DNA from: Tribonema minus | Taxonomy: Eukaryota; Sar; Xanthophyceae; Tribonematales; Tribonemataceae | Direction of reading: 5' to 3' | Length of the DNA stretch: 64,000 nucleotides | Assembly (NCBI GenBank): GCA_017506865.1 | Contig: JAFCMP010000191.1 | Location: forward strand, 1-64,000 | Shown here: positions 36,501 through 46,239 of the stretch, piece after piece | Layout: each line of letters opens with the position of its first letter | How positions within the stretch are numbered: the first letter of the stretch is position 1 | Notes under the pieces: generated by a model | The model's database searches: none | What the model was told of the DNA's origin: nothing | The model's input: the letters and a program-made list of their open reading frames with translations, nothing else | Translations under genes and position numbers: made by a program

Positions 36501-39500
36501 TGCTCCACTAGTGCGTGTTGCTCGTGCGCTACAGCAGCATCTGAGCCTTGCTGTTTTCAAGCACCCAGAGGCTGAAACCTACCCTCCTCTCAACACCGCA
36601 ACCTACGCACCTCCATCAGCCGGTGCTCGATGCCGTTGTGCGTGCTCCACTGGTGCGTGTCGCTCGTGGGGTACAGCAGCGTCGGCGCGCCGCCGCCGCC
36701 GCCGCCGCCCGCCGCCTCCTCCTCCCACCAGTGCTTGCCGCGCACACGCACCTCGTCCTCTACGCCGAGGGCGATGCCCGCGCCGCCGCCGCCGCCGCCG
36801 CCGCGCTGCGCTTTCCGCCCCCGTGGAGCGCTGCTGCCGCCGCCCCCCTCATCCCCCGAGTCCACCCCAGCCTCGGATTCTGCGTCGCCGCCGCCGCCGC
36901 CGCCCGCCGCTGCTGCCGCGGCCGCGTCGGGCTGATTGGCGCGCGCGGAGGAAGCGCCGCCGCCGCCGCCGTTGCCGCTGTTTTTGGCGGCGGAGCCTGC
37001 GGTGCGGAGAGGCGCGCAAAGGGGGGGGTGAGGTTGTCAGCAGAGGTGCATTTGACTACGCTAGCCTACCAGCTAGTACTCCGCTGCAGCTACGCGCCCG
37101 CACTTGCTGGACGGTACCAGTCAAATAGTGATGCATACGCTGCTTCCTCCCCCGGGACTCTTCGCAAAAAATGCACATACCAGGGCCTGTTCTCCATCTG
37201 ACGCGCATCGGGGCTGCTCACGCGCGTGCTGCGCAAAGCAGCAGCGCTCAGCCGCGCGCGCGCGCGGCACGCAGCGATCCTCGCGCGCACAAGCCGCGAG
37301 ACTCGTCTACGCCATGATCGCAGCGCGCGCGCGTGCGTCGCGTCGCGGTCCGGCGCTCGCTCTGCCGCCACACAGTGCGTCACAGCGCACGCGTGGTGTA
37401 CAGCTGGGCAAGCATGGCGCGCCTGCGTGGCCGCGGTAGCAGCCGCGGCGGCCGCGCAGCCAGATTGCAAACAGCACCCCTCTGACAACTGTGACTGTCC
37501 GTTACACAGCAGTTTGCTGCGGCGAGGCTCAGCCGCCCCCGCCGTGTGCCCCCAGCAGCAGTGCTCAACGCATGATCGTGGTCGCGGCGCCGCGCTGGCA
37601 GCGCACACGTCGCCCCACGCAATGCACGCCAAGTCGTTCATTTCTGGATTCGACGAGACTGCGAGCGCTGCCGCATGCGCGCACGCGCACGCCGGCGCAG
37701 GCGCTCCCCGCGCAACGCGTCTCTCTGCTGTTGCGCGCGGCAAGGTTCGGGCGCGAACGTCGTTTGCGGCCGTGGTCGCAGCGCTCGGCGAGATACGCCA
37801 TACGGCGACGCCGCACGCGCCGCGATGCGCATGGCGCCGCATGGAGTGCAGACTTTGTGCTACGACGCGGCGTGCAAGGTGCCGAGCGCTGCTGCGCGTG
37901 TGCGCCCCCGCGCCATCCCCCGTTCTAGGGTTAGGCAACTCTAGACCTGAGGTTAGTTAACCCTAGACATAGGGTTAGGAAATTCTAGACCTAGGGTTGG
38001 GTCAGGTAGCCCTAGACCTAGGGTCATGACCCTAAACCTAAATTTATATAACTCTAGACCTAACTGCAGCACCAGCGTAGCCCACTGACCCTACTATACG
38101 CAAGCAGTAGACCTGCGCGCGCTCTCACCGCAGTTCGGCGCCGCAAACGCGGCAAAGCTCAGGCGGCCGGCCGGTGTTATCACGCCTGCAGTCACAGTGC
38201 TCGACGCGTCGTCATCCTCCCGCACGAAACTCGCAGCCCACTACCCCTACAGTAAGCAAGCAGTAGACCTGCGCGCGCTCTCACCGTTGTTCGGCGCTGC
38301 GAACGCGGCGAAACCCAGGCGGCCGCTCGGTGTTGTCGCGCCCGCGGTCACAGTGCTCGACACGTCGTCGTCCTCCCTCACGGAGCTCGGCGCGGGCGAC
38401 GACGCGCGCCGCGACGACGAGCCGCCGCCGCCGTTGTCCACGGAGCCGCGCTTGCGCTTCTTGATGTGGAACACCTGGGGGAGGGGGGGGATCGAGGGGG
38501 GGGGGCGTCATGGTCGTTCTCGTGATCAGAAAGTTCAGGATTTCGTTGACTATGCGGTGCTGGAGTGGCGCATTATTTCCATGCGCCTCGACCGGCTATC
38601 TCCGCGCTTTGTCGTGTGGAACAACTGAGGGTGGGGACACTCGGGGGGGGGGGGGGGGGCTGCGGTCCTCATTGACAGAGCTGCCTCGTTGCGGCCTTTG
38701 TGCAGCAAAAATCAAGATACTGCGGCGATTTGTGGCTCGTCACAGTTGAGCTGTACACTGTGCGGTCGCAGCCTGCACCGCCGCACATGCCGTAGCGCAG
38801 CGTACGCAGCGGCAGGAGTCCTGAAGTTCACACTGCGGATCACCATCTACAGGCTGAGCACTGAGGCCGCGCAGCTGCCCCGCCCGTGCGCGCGCACGCA
38901 CCTTGACGCGCTTGACGATGTTGTCCACGGAGTGCGCGTAGGTGTCCTTGTACACACCGTCGATGCGCATGTAGTGCTGCAGCAGCAGCACGAAGTGCTC
39001 CTTCCTGATGCCAGCGCGCTCGCGCCAGTCGATGCGCACCTGCGGCAGCGAGCAGCGGTGCGCAGCAACGAGCAGCGGTGAGCAGCAGCAAGCAACAGCG
39101 AGCAGCAGTGAGCAGCAGTGAGCAGCAGCGAGCAGCAGCGAGTGGCAGCGAGCAGCAGTGAGCAGCGGCGAGCAGCAGCGAGCAGCAGCGAGCAGCAGCG
39201 AGCAGCAGTGAGCAGCAGTGCGCAGCAGTGAGCAGCGGCGGCGATGGCCATTGTGAAGTTGGGCTGACGTTGACAGTGAGGGCGCGGTGTGAGCAGCAGT
39301 GAGCGGCGGCAGCAGCGGCGGCCAAGATGAGGTTGGACTGACTTGACAAGTGAGGTGGGGGGTGTTCAGGATGAAGTTGAACTTTCCTACTTGGACTTGA
39401 CCAACTTGAACTGAGGCTGATGTTCAAGACGAGCTGAGCCATGTCGCGCTCAGGCGCGCTGCCATGCGCAATGAAGTCGAGGAGCGTGTGCCATCGCGTA

Positions 39501-42500
39501 TGCTGATTTACGCAGATGTCGTGACAGCAGCGGCCACGACGTTTGATGCGCGCCGGCAGCAGAGAGCAGCGGCACCGGTGCTGAGATGCGTCGTGCTGCA
39601 ACCACGTGAGATGAGTCAACGAGATGTGGTGATTACCGTAGCAGCTGCAACGACTCTACGCGAGGTGCCTGAGCCCGACAGCTAGTTGTGGTTCCAAGGC
39701 CACGTTCATACAGTCCGCAAATCGAAGGCATGCTGAAATATCCTTCTGGCTGGTGAGGAATTAGGTGCAAAGGCCACAGCTGAAGTTGAAGTCTAAAAAA
39801 ATGTTGAAGCTTGTTGGAAGTTCACCAACCAATGCTTGTAATTACTGCAAGCAATGGTGTGTCATCTACCTCCTGGCCGTTGATTTATACCAGCAGCAAT
39901 CATGCTCTCCAAAGTCTGACCCAGTAAAGCTGACAAAATTCCACATTTCAAGTTTCAGCTTGAACCTGAAAGGCTTCAACTTGAACTTGAAACGATGAAT
40001 GTGTTCTGCGTCTGATAACGGGCGGCGGCAAAGCAAAAAATTATGTGCACACGTATCACCGTAGGTACATAACAATTGTCTGTCAGCATCTGATGCGACA
40101 TGACATTGCAACAGGCCTGACGGACCGAGTAGACTAGTATATCATAAACTGCAAGTGCACGCCGACGACGTTGTTTGGAAGTGACCGTCGATGCGTATCG
40201 GGACAGTCAACACGAGGTATACCTGCTATCTCTGGTCGCAAGCGTGACAGGGCAGAGATTGTGTGCAGGAACAATCCAGTAGGGTTCATCAGTGTCGCAA
40301 GAAGTGTGCCAGACCAATTGCAAAAGGGGTTCATCGCAGCTTCTTGAATGATCATCGCCTAACACATCGGATTTCAAATCACATACGTCACGAAGTCATA
40401 AGTAGCACGACGACTCTTCCCCTCGGCTCTTAGCGTCGACGCGCATGGGCTCACATGGGCTCAGCATAGCATTAAGCCGGAGGCTGGCCCACGGACATCA
40501 GGCCGGAGGCGAGCACCACACGCCGAGTACAGACCATGGCAGAAAACTGGGCATGTCAGCCGCACTGATTGACCTGCCCTTTGATGGCTGAACGAAAAAC
40601 AGCTCGTGTGCCGTGCAGTGCAGAGGAAACTGGTTTCTGTGGTTGCGTTCTTGATGTCAGTTGATGACACACACGCAGTGGAGTGCACTCAGTCCGCCCC
40701 CATCAAATACAGCAGCACTGCAATGCCTGCCGCTCGTGCCAGTGATCCAGGTGACGTCTACTAACTTCAAGACCCGGTTGAAGTTTCAGGTTCGCAGTTG
40801 ACCAACGGGAATCCACATTAGCGAAAAAAAAATTTCACAATGACTGCGCATACGAAAGTCGGCTTTAAAAAGCAAAGGTGGCTAGCCCAAACCATGTGGG
40901 GGGGGGTTGGTCGCCATCATATACAGTACGCAATAGCAATCATTCTGAAATAAGTTTCATTCGATGACACAGTTCGTTCCATTACAGTGTATATGAACAA
41001 AACAATCAATCTGCGCAACTGCAAGACAGCCTGTCAGGGACATGACGTTGGGACGAAATGCTTCTCAACAGGGCGCCTCAGCGCTCAGGCACACTTGCTG
41101 CGGTGCGCGTCTCAACTTGAAGCAGCCGCGTGCGGGCTCAAAAACAGGCAACACGTGTACCCCAACCGGCGCGCTCTCAGCCCGTGTTTGACTTGCACTT
41201 TGAGTGCGCACGCAACAAACGCTCAGCTGCACGCACTCTTGTGCTTTTATGCTGCTGCCAGTGCTCAGCAGTCAGAGTGGGGGGCGCCTTACTTCAGCTT
41301 CACACTGTACTAATTTTGAAGTGGCGAGTTGAGCTTCCCTCGCCCCCTTCTCCGCAACTTGGCAAAGTTCCCGGACCCTGATCCTTGTAGGTGCATGCGC
41401 GCGCACACAATGCGCGCGTTGACGCATCCTCTTCAGTGACGCCTTTGGGACTGTTCCGCCAGGCAATACGAGATGTCTCAATCGTCCAGCGAGCGCTCAT
41501 GGCCACATTCAAAAAAATATGTCTACTTAGTTCAGATTCTGAATCTCCGCGATCGTGATGCCGCTGGTCTCAGATGTCCCCTGCACCCGTCCCCCGATGG
41601 CGCACAGATCCCAACTCGCACAAAACACTTGGAGAATTTAAAATTTCACTGCGCGCACTCAACCACGCCCCCCTCGCAAAGCGCGCGCCGCCGCCGCCCC
41701 TCCCTGCTAGCACTGCGCCGCGGCAGTGCTCCGGTCGTGCGGCGATGCGAGGGCCGCGGCCCGCACGCTGAGCCTGTGTAGCGATGCCCCCCCCCCTTCC
41801 ACAGCGAATGCAGCAGAACAGCGCGCCTGTGCAGTTCCGCGCGCGCACCTCCTTTGGAATATAACAGCTGGCCGTTCGAGATGTGCGCCAAGAATCTATT
41901 CTGGAAACGTCTTCTGGACTTTTTTTTCATGTCAAGAAAATATTGTGCGGAAGTTCCATATCCATGTCCTTCTTGAAGTGCTTCGAAGTAGAGTTCATTG
42001 GGCCTTTCAGTGCGCGCGCGCGAAAGCTTGGCGCAGCCACTGGCCGTGTTCTATGTACTATTAGCCCTGGCATTAAACTGCAGAGGGACTCTTCCATCAC
42101 GCGCGTCGCGCCCTGGCCCTACCCTAAACCCTAACCCTACATGCAACTTCAACTTGGACCTCGCACCGAAACCTCACCTTTTTTAGCCCTGCCAGCGCTC
42201 CGCAGTAAGACTCTTCTTCCAACTGTGCGCGCCATGGCCTAGCCTACCCCTAACCCCCAGCCCCCTGCACCTAACTTCAACTTCAGTTTTCGCACCGATA
42301 ACCTCACCTTCTTGTAGTCCTGCCAGTACTCCGCGGTGGGGCTTTTGTCGTCCGGCTGCGCACGCCACGGCCTGCCCCTACCGCACCCTACCGCGCCCTA
42401 TTACCCTAGCCCTGCACCTTACTTCCACTTCAATTCTCACACCGAAACCTCACCTTCTTGTAGTCCTGCCAGTACTCCGCGGTGGGGCTCTTCTCGTCCG

Positions 42501-43732
42501 GCTGCGCGCGCCACGGGCGCAGCACGACGTCTGGCCGCACGCCCCACGCCGCGTACCACTGGCGCATGCTCACGAGGAACGTCGTGCGGCGCGCGTCGCC
42601 GTCCATCGACATCTGCAGCCCCGGGTACGCGTACGGCGTCCACACGATCTCCTGCGGCGCGGCGGCGGCGCGCGGCGGCAGCGCCATCGCGTGCCCCGCC
42701 GCCCTCGCCGCGGACGGCGCGTGCGCCGCGTCGCCGCCGCCGCCGCCGGCGCTGCCGGTGCTCGACGACTTGCGCGACAGCGTCGGCGGCAGCATGGTCA
42801 GTCTGGCGTCGTGCGAAGGCGGCGGCGGCGGCGCGTCACGGCGCATGCGCTTCGCGATGCTGCCGCCGCCGCCGCCGTCGTCCGCGCCGCTGACGGACAC
42901 TGTCAGGCTGCGCGGGGAGGCCAGCATGGCATTGCTCGCCGGCGGCGGCAGCGCAAACCCCTTGGTCGTGCCGTGGAAGCGCCAGCCGGGGGGCGGACCG
43001 TCCGCCCCCCACGCGCCGTTGCCGCCGCCGCCGCGCGCGGGCGCCGCCGCCACTGTCGCCGCACGCGCCTGCTCCTGCAGCATCATGTGGTAGTGCTGGC
43101 GCTGCTGGTGATGCTGCTGCATGAACATCTGCTGCTGCACCGCCGCCATGGCCGCCGCGGCCGCCGCCTGCGCGTGGTGCGGCGGCGCGTGGTGCTGCCG
43201 CTGCTGCTGCTGCTGCTGCTGCTGCGGGTGCGCCAGCGCGGAACGCCCCGCTCCGCCCGCCGCCGCGTAAGACCCCCTCCCGCGCCCGTCGTGCCCCCCG
43301 CCGCCGTTGCCAAACGACGCCATGTCCCCGCGAGCGCTGATGCCTTGCATCCCAGGCATGAAGTACTCCGAGGCGTGCGGCGGCTTCACAAAGTTTTTCG
43401 GCATGAGCGACAGACCACGGTGACCGACGTCGCCCATGTCCGCAGCGGGAGCGTGCGGCGCGCCAGTGCTGCCGCCAGTGCTGCCGCCGCGGCCGCGGCT
43501 GTAGCCCGCCGCAGCGTGCGCGCCGTCCGCGGCGCCGCCGCCGCCGCCGCGCCGCTGATTGTGCGGTGGCAGCAGCGTTTCGGGCGCGCCCCGGGCATGC
43601 TGCTGCTGCTGCTGCGACTGCGACGCCTGCACCGCCATGTGTGCGGCTTGGAGGAGCGATTCGGCATGTGAGGATGACACCGCGCCGCCGCCGCCGCCGC
43701 CGCCGCTGCTGCTGGCTGCCGCCGCCTTTGCC

Positions 43733-43766
<34 letters not shown>

Positions 43767-44242
43767 TGCCGCCGCTCGCCGGCGCGCGGCACAGCTCAAA
43801 CTCCCCCGTGGACGGGTTGAACTTGCTGCGCAGCACATAGCTGCGCGGGCGCGGCGGCGGCAGCGCCTGCGCGGCGGCGGCGGAGCCGTCGACGCGCGCG
43901 ACGGCGACGCGCCCGAGGATGGACTGCACGTCGTTGTCGTCGCGCTCGCCGCTGAGGAAGACCTCGTTCGGCAGCGCGCGCCCGAGCGGGTACGCCGCCA
44001 GCACGCTCGCAGGGAGGTCCTCGGGGCGGTAGTACCAGCGCGTGCGCACCTTCCACTGCCCCGTGCCGCGCTCCTCCCAGAGCGCCTCCACCTGCGCGAC
44101 GAAGGGCGCGCGCCCCTCGCCGCTCAGCAGCTCCACCGTGTCGAGCTGCGAGATGACGTGCTGGTCGTCCTTCGGGCGCAGCCGCATGTAGTACACGCGG
44201 TCGCCGGAGGTGTGGACGGCGGGCCCGACCCACTCGTAGTGG
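24538..44242 (-). CDS. BAH-domain protein with C-terminal STAT-like linker and SH2 domain
   Basis: Minus-strand exons: 44242-42454, 39039-38902, 38474-38285, 36996-36611, 35226-35051, 34271-~34160, 34086-33501, ~32995-32759, 31806-31651, 31138-31043, 29011-28888, 27403-27271, 25692-25536 and 24759-24538 (TGA); about 1,500 residues. Phases agree at all joins except that before ~32995, where the boundary is unclear; the join at 34160/34086 needs a very short intron. Exon 1 encodes a BAH domain, a chromatin reader fold (GDRVYYMRLRPKDD, TRWYYRPEDLP, LPNEVFLSGERDD), then long G/S/A/Q/H-rich stretches. The middle exons match nothing known to me (one has KKRKRGSVD). The last exons read YLSFMEWFLC, FAGYPISSSNVALKHHWEVL and APGRYCFRFSNKTGHLTVDY, which follows the STAT linker-SH2 pattern including the phosphotyrosine-binding Arg of FLLRFS. 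I infer a nuclear regulator. The true start is unresolved: the BAH exon begins at an acceptor. It could be two genes, but the phase chain argues for one. Confidence 0.68.
24880..25235 (-). repeat. Tandem copies of last-exon acceptor edge (BAH-SH2 gene)
   Basis: Three copies (near 24880-24945, 25015-25075 and 25180-25235) of the minus-strand start of the terminal exon, seen on the plus strand as GCGCGGAAGCTCGACGCGTC then GCGCGAGAGCGTCACGACCTGCGCA. The nearest copy is almost perfect; the others keep GGAAGCTTG...GTCGCGC. Confidence 0.75.
26280..27240 (-). repeat. Tandem copies of the SH2-linker exon donor edge
   Basis: About five units of roughly 220 bp (near 26280, 26445, 26655, 26878 and 27100) repeat the plus-strand sequence CACCAGTGGTGCTTCAGCGC...GACGAGCTGATGGGGTACCCCGC of the exon at 27271-27403 with its GTGAGTCACC donor. 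Two successive units (26590-26810 and 26810-27035) are nearly identical. Each unit also carries CCTCAACCCTAACTGTAACC-type words. Confidence 0.85.
27500..28205 (-). repeat. Tandem copies of the SH2-linker exon acceptor edge
   Basis: Five to six units of ~120-140 bp contain CACAAACACAGGAACC...CTGCGCACGCG...ACCGATGGGA, which matches the exon start and acceptor at 27403 (CACAGGAACCCTGCGCGCGC), plus a GAACTTGAAGTTACCATGACGACGTCTGG filler. Confidence 0.75.
28350..28887 (-). repeat. Copies of donor edge of exon 29011-28888
   Basis: CAGACTCACATTCCATGAAGGACAGGTAGTGCGTGCGCGACAC at the true exon end recurs near 28362, 28507, 28703 and, truncated, 28838. The intervening sequence includes several poly-C tracts (28433-28446, 28588-28634). 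Confidence 0.75.
29075..30085 (-). repeat. About eight copies of acceptor edge of exon 29011-28888
   Basis: CTGCTGGAGCATCTCCTCCGTCAGCTGC, the plus-strand image of the exon start and its acceptor, recurs near 29095, 29232, 29380, 29500, 29635, 29762, 29922 and 30040. The filler is GGGGACGTGAGAGGCGAATGCGG...GAGCGCTGAGGCAGTACTTCAACAAGTAAACTTCA. This is one of the longest arrays in the window (unit ~125-140 bp). Confidence 0.85.
30790..31042 (-). repeat. Copies of donor edge of exon 31138-31043
   Basis: GAGTACCTCCGCGGCGTCCG, then GCGACTCGCGCGCCATCAT and AGCCGGCAGAAGAGGCTGAACG, occurs at the true exon end (31037-31100) and again at 30913-30978, with a more worn copy at 30803-30850. All are linked by ACAAAGTTGAAGTTGAGTACC. 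Confidence 0.8.
33125..33460 (-). repeat. GCTGCC-rich duplicated block in intron
   Basis: A unit of ~105 bp (CCGCAACCGCAGTGCCTGCG then GGGCAGCAGCGCGGTT, plus GCAGCCGCCACTGCTGCTGC) occurs at ~33205 and ~33310, with partial copies at both sides. It resembles the acceptor edge of the next exon (CAGCAGCAGC...GCGCCGCAGC). This complexity is why the boundary near 32995 is uncertain. Confidence 0.6.
34435..35050 (-). repeat. Tandem copies of donor edge of exon 35226-35051
   Basis: Four to five units of ~120 bp repeat CTTGAAGTGACTCACCGCCCATTCCGCAGCCCGCTCTGGCGCTGGTACACGCCC...GGCGCCCCAGCGGCGTCGCGTC of the true exon end (from ~35035), at ~34920, 34798, 34676, 34555 and, weakly, 34430. Each is linked by TTCAACTTGAACTAA filler. 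Confidence 0.85.
35240..35765 (-). repeat. Copies of acceptor edge of exon 35226-35051 with poly-G tracts
   Basis: TCCTCGAATTCAATCTGC, the image of the exon start at 35226, recurs at ~35393 and ~35714. Each is followed by a GC-rich word and a long G run (35249-35280, 35519-35570 and 35748-35760). ACCAGGTCACACCT-type words lie between. Confidence 0.75.
35835..36610 (-). repeat. Tandem copies of donor edge of exon 36996-36611
   Basis: About six units of ~125 bp repeat CACCTCCATCAGCCGGTGCTCGATGCCGTTGTGCGTGCTCCACTGGTGCGTGTCGCTCGTGGGGTACAGCAGC, at ~36470, 36345, 36215, 36080, 35940 and 35845. The filler is TCTGAGCACTGCTGCTTTT...ACCCAGAGGCTGAAACCTACC. Confidence 0.85.
37925..38060. repeat. Degenerate telomere-like block
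   Basis: Repeated CTAGACCTAGGGTTAG, AACCCTAGAC and AACTCTAGACCTGA words, a worn mixture of TTAGGG/CCCTAA units with CTAGAC spacers, inside the intron between exons 38474-38285 and 36996-36611. Confidence 0.65.
38100..38284 (-). repeat. Copy of donor edge of exon 38474-38285
   Basis: The ~165-bp unit CAAGCAGTAGACCTGCGCGC, then GCTCTCACCG...TTCGGCGC...AACGCGGC...GTCACAGTGCTCGACACGTCGTC, occurs once at the true exon end (38263-38375) and once at 38100-38220. The copy keeps a reverse-strand GTGAGAGC donor image (GCTCTCACC). Confidence 0.8.
39045..39310. repeat. GAGCAGCAGTGAGCAGC minisatellite
   Basis: Twelve- and nine-base variants of GAGCAGCAGTGAGCAGCAGC extend directly from the acceptor side of exon 39039-38902, which has GCGGCAGCGAGCAGCGGTG. 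It looks like an expanded polypyrimidine/acceptor region on the minus strand (GCTGCTGCTCAC). Confidence 0.75.
42172..42453 (-). repeat. Two tandem copies of BAH-exon donor edge (~130-bp unit)
   Basis: The exon end with its donor (plus strand ACCTCACCTTCTTGTAGTCC, TGCCAGTACTCCGCGGTGGG, CTGCGC...CGCCACGG) is at 42446-42520. It is repeated at 42302-42375 and, more worn, at 42172-42240. Between copies lies the same filler: CCCTACC/CCCTAACCCC words, then GCACCTAACTTCAACTTCA. This shows exon edge, donor, telomere-like word and CTTCAACTT motif in a single unit. Confidence 0.9.
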
Positions 44243-46239
44243 CTGCCGGGGGGGCACGCAGCGCGGGGCGCGGTGAGTTCAGGGCCTGCCAGTTTGAGGC
44301 TCGGCGGCCTGGCGCACGCTGACAGTGTGTGTGACACTGTGAGGTCCCACTTGGTAAAGTCGATGTATTCGGCGAACTGAGTTCATTGCAATCTGCGAGA
44401 GCGGCTGCGGCAGAGCCTGGTGCGCAGCGACTGACATGCTTTTGTTGGGAATCTATCAAATAAAGCAGAGTCAGTCTGAGCAATTCTTTTTGCTTTAGGC
44501 GCATAGTTAGATGTCTGATGGCGTGAAGCACGATGAAATTTTACGCCCACAGCAAGCCGAGATTTAATCTGACCTGATATGATAGTGCTAAAAAAAAAAA
44601 ACTTTGACGTTCGTATACTTCAAAGTTGTGCTTTTGTTGATCCAGTGCTTGAGGACTGGAAACACAAAAGCCCTGAATTGCCAACCCTCGCCGGCAACAG
44701 CACGATCAACAAAACGCAAGTAGGTCTGCTGTATATAAATTCTGAGAGCACTGGATCTGCCGCTTTTGGAAACGAGGGCTACTCCAAAATGTTACGGTTG
44801 GTGCAGATTTTTGAAATTAGCGTCATGGCAAACGCATCTGGCGTGCGGCGCCGTGCATCGACTGGAGCTGTAAGCGGTAATGCAGCAAGCTGGATTGCAG
44901 ATCTGATCTGCAGCAGGCAGGTTGCACCTCTGCATTGCCATCATGTAGACGGCGGTCACACGCACGTCAACGCGCAATTCTACTGGCCTATGACAAGCTG
45001 CCACCTTACAGCGAGCAAGCAAGCAAGCTTTGTCGGTGCGAGACGGCGCTCGTGCTGAGAGGGTGCACTTGACTGATTTACTCAGGTAGCTGTGTTCCGC
45101 AGCCAGTTGTGGCGGGCCTGCACGGGAGCTTTGAAGCACTCTCTCTGACCTGTTGTAGTCAAAGGGCATTGCAGTTGTCGCCATGAGACCGCAGCCGCGC
45201 TCCTAGCCGCTGCCGCTCCCAGCCTCAAGGCACACCCTGATCGCTATCGCTATCCACCTCAAACGCAGGCACACAAGGCCGTTTTGCTCCGCTCCTGACC
45301 TCAACGGACAATTCGATGTTGCTGCCCCGTGGTGGTCTATGCGCAAGCTATGATGGGCGCCCCTACCGGAGGACTATACCCCCAGTGTGTGTGCTACCCA
45401 ACCTCGCACAGCGTCAGCCCCTTTGCAGACTGCAGGCTGCGCAGCTGCACAGCGCGTGGATCTCTGAACCCCCCCCCCCATGCATATGCTGCCTCCTCGT
45501 CTCGTCTCGAGAGCCCGGACAGGCAGCGATTTTTAATGACAGTCGCATCATCATTCGTCGTCATCGGTGTGCATAGATTGTAGATTGCTTTTGTATATAT
45601 ACTCTGAGGGGAGGTAGGCGCGCGGCGAGAACAGCAAGGCGCGGGAGACGCAGAGCAGGCGGCGGCGTTGATCGTCCAGCATCGCGTGACAGGAAGGCGC
45701 CTGCTAGCATCTGCAGGCATGATGATCTTAGACACGCCGTCGGACTCAGGCCGCCGTTCAAGGCGCTGGAACGCTGGTCCAGCGCGCGTGCGTGGAGATC
45801 TGGCTTGTGTCTCATTTTGTTTAGTAGAGGTAAGTCTGCTAGCGTCCACAGCAGGAAAACCATTGTTTTGCCATTGCTTGGCAGGAAGTGAAAGCGCCAC
45901 AACAAGGACCTGCAGAGCAAAGTAGAAAACTACTCGTACACTAGTAATAAAAAAAGTACATCAGCCTAATGCCGCAGTCACTGTGCTACAAGGAGAGGAC
46001 CGACCATGCCAACGTCGGTTGTGTCACTGGGCCTACAGCAGGGCTTTCAACTTCGGGGCGTGTGTGTCTACAGCAGAATTAATGCGGTGCCAGAATCTGA
46101 TGGAATCAGGTCCTGGCCCAATTCAAAGGTAGTTGCTGTGATGCAGTTAGTAATACGTTATAAATAGTAAATGAGTGATAATATGTATCAATAATTATTG
46201 ATGGCCATCCAGATACTGCTTGTGATGTTCACGGTGAAT

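Noticed and set aside
37090-37940. 282-codon minus-strand open frame between two BAH-SH2 exons
   Set aside because: No motif, irregular codon use, and the flanking exons (38474-38285 and 36996-36611) join directly in phase. I treat it as intron.
42836-43792. Long Arg/Ala-rich open frames on both strands over the BAH exon
   Set aside because: They are shadows of the GC-rich exon in other frames; only the frame with BAH motifs joins in phase to the next exon.
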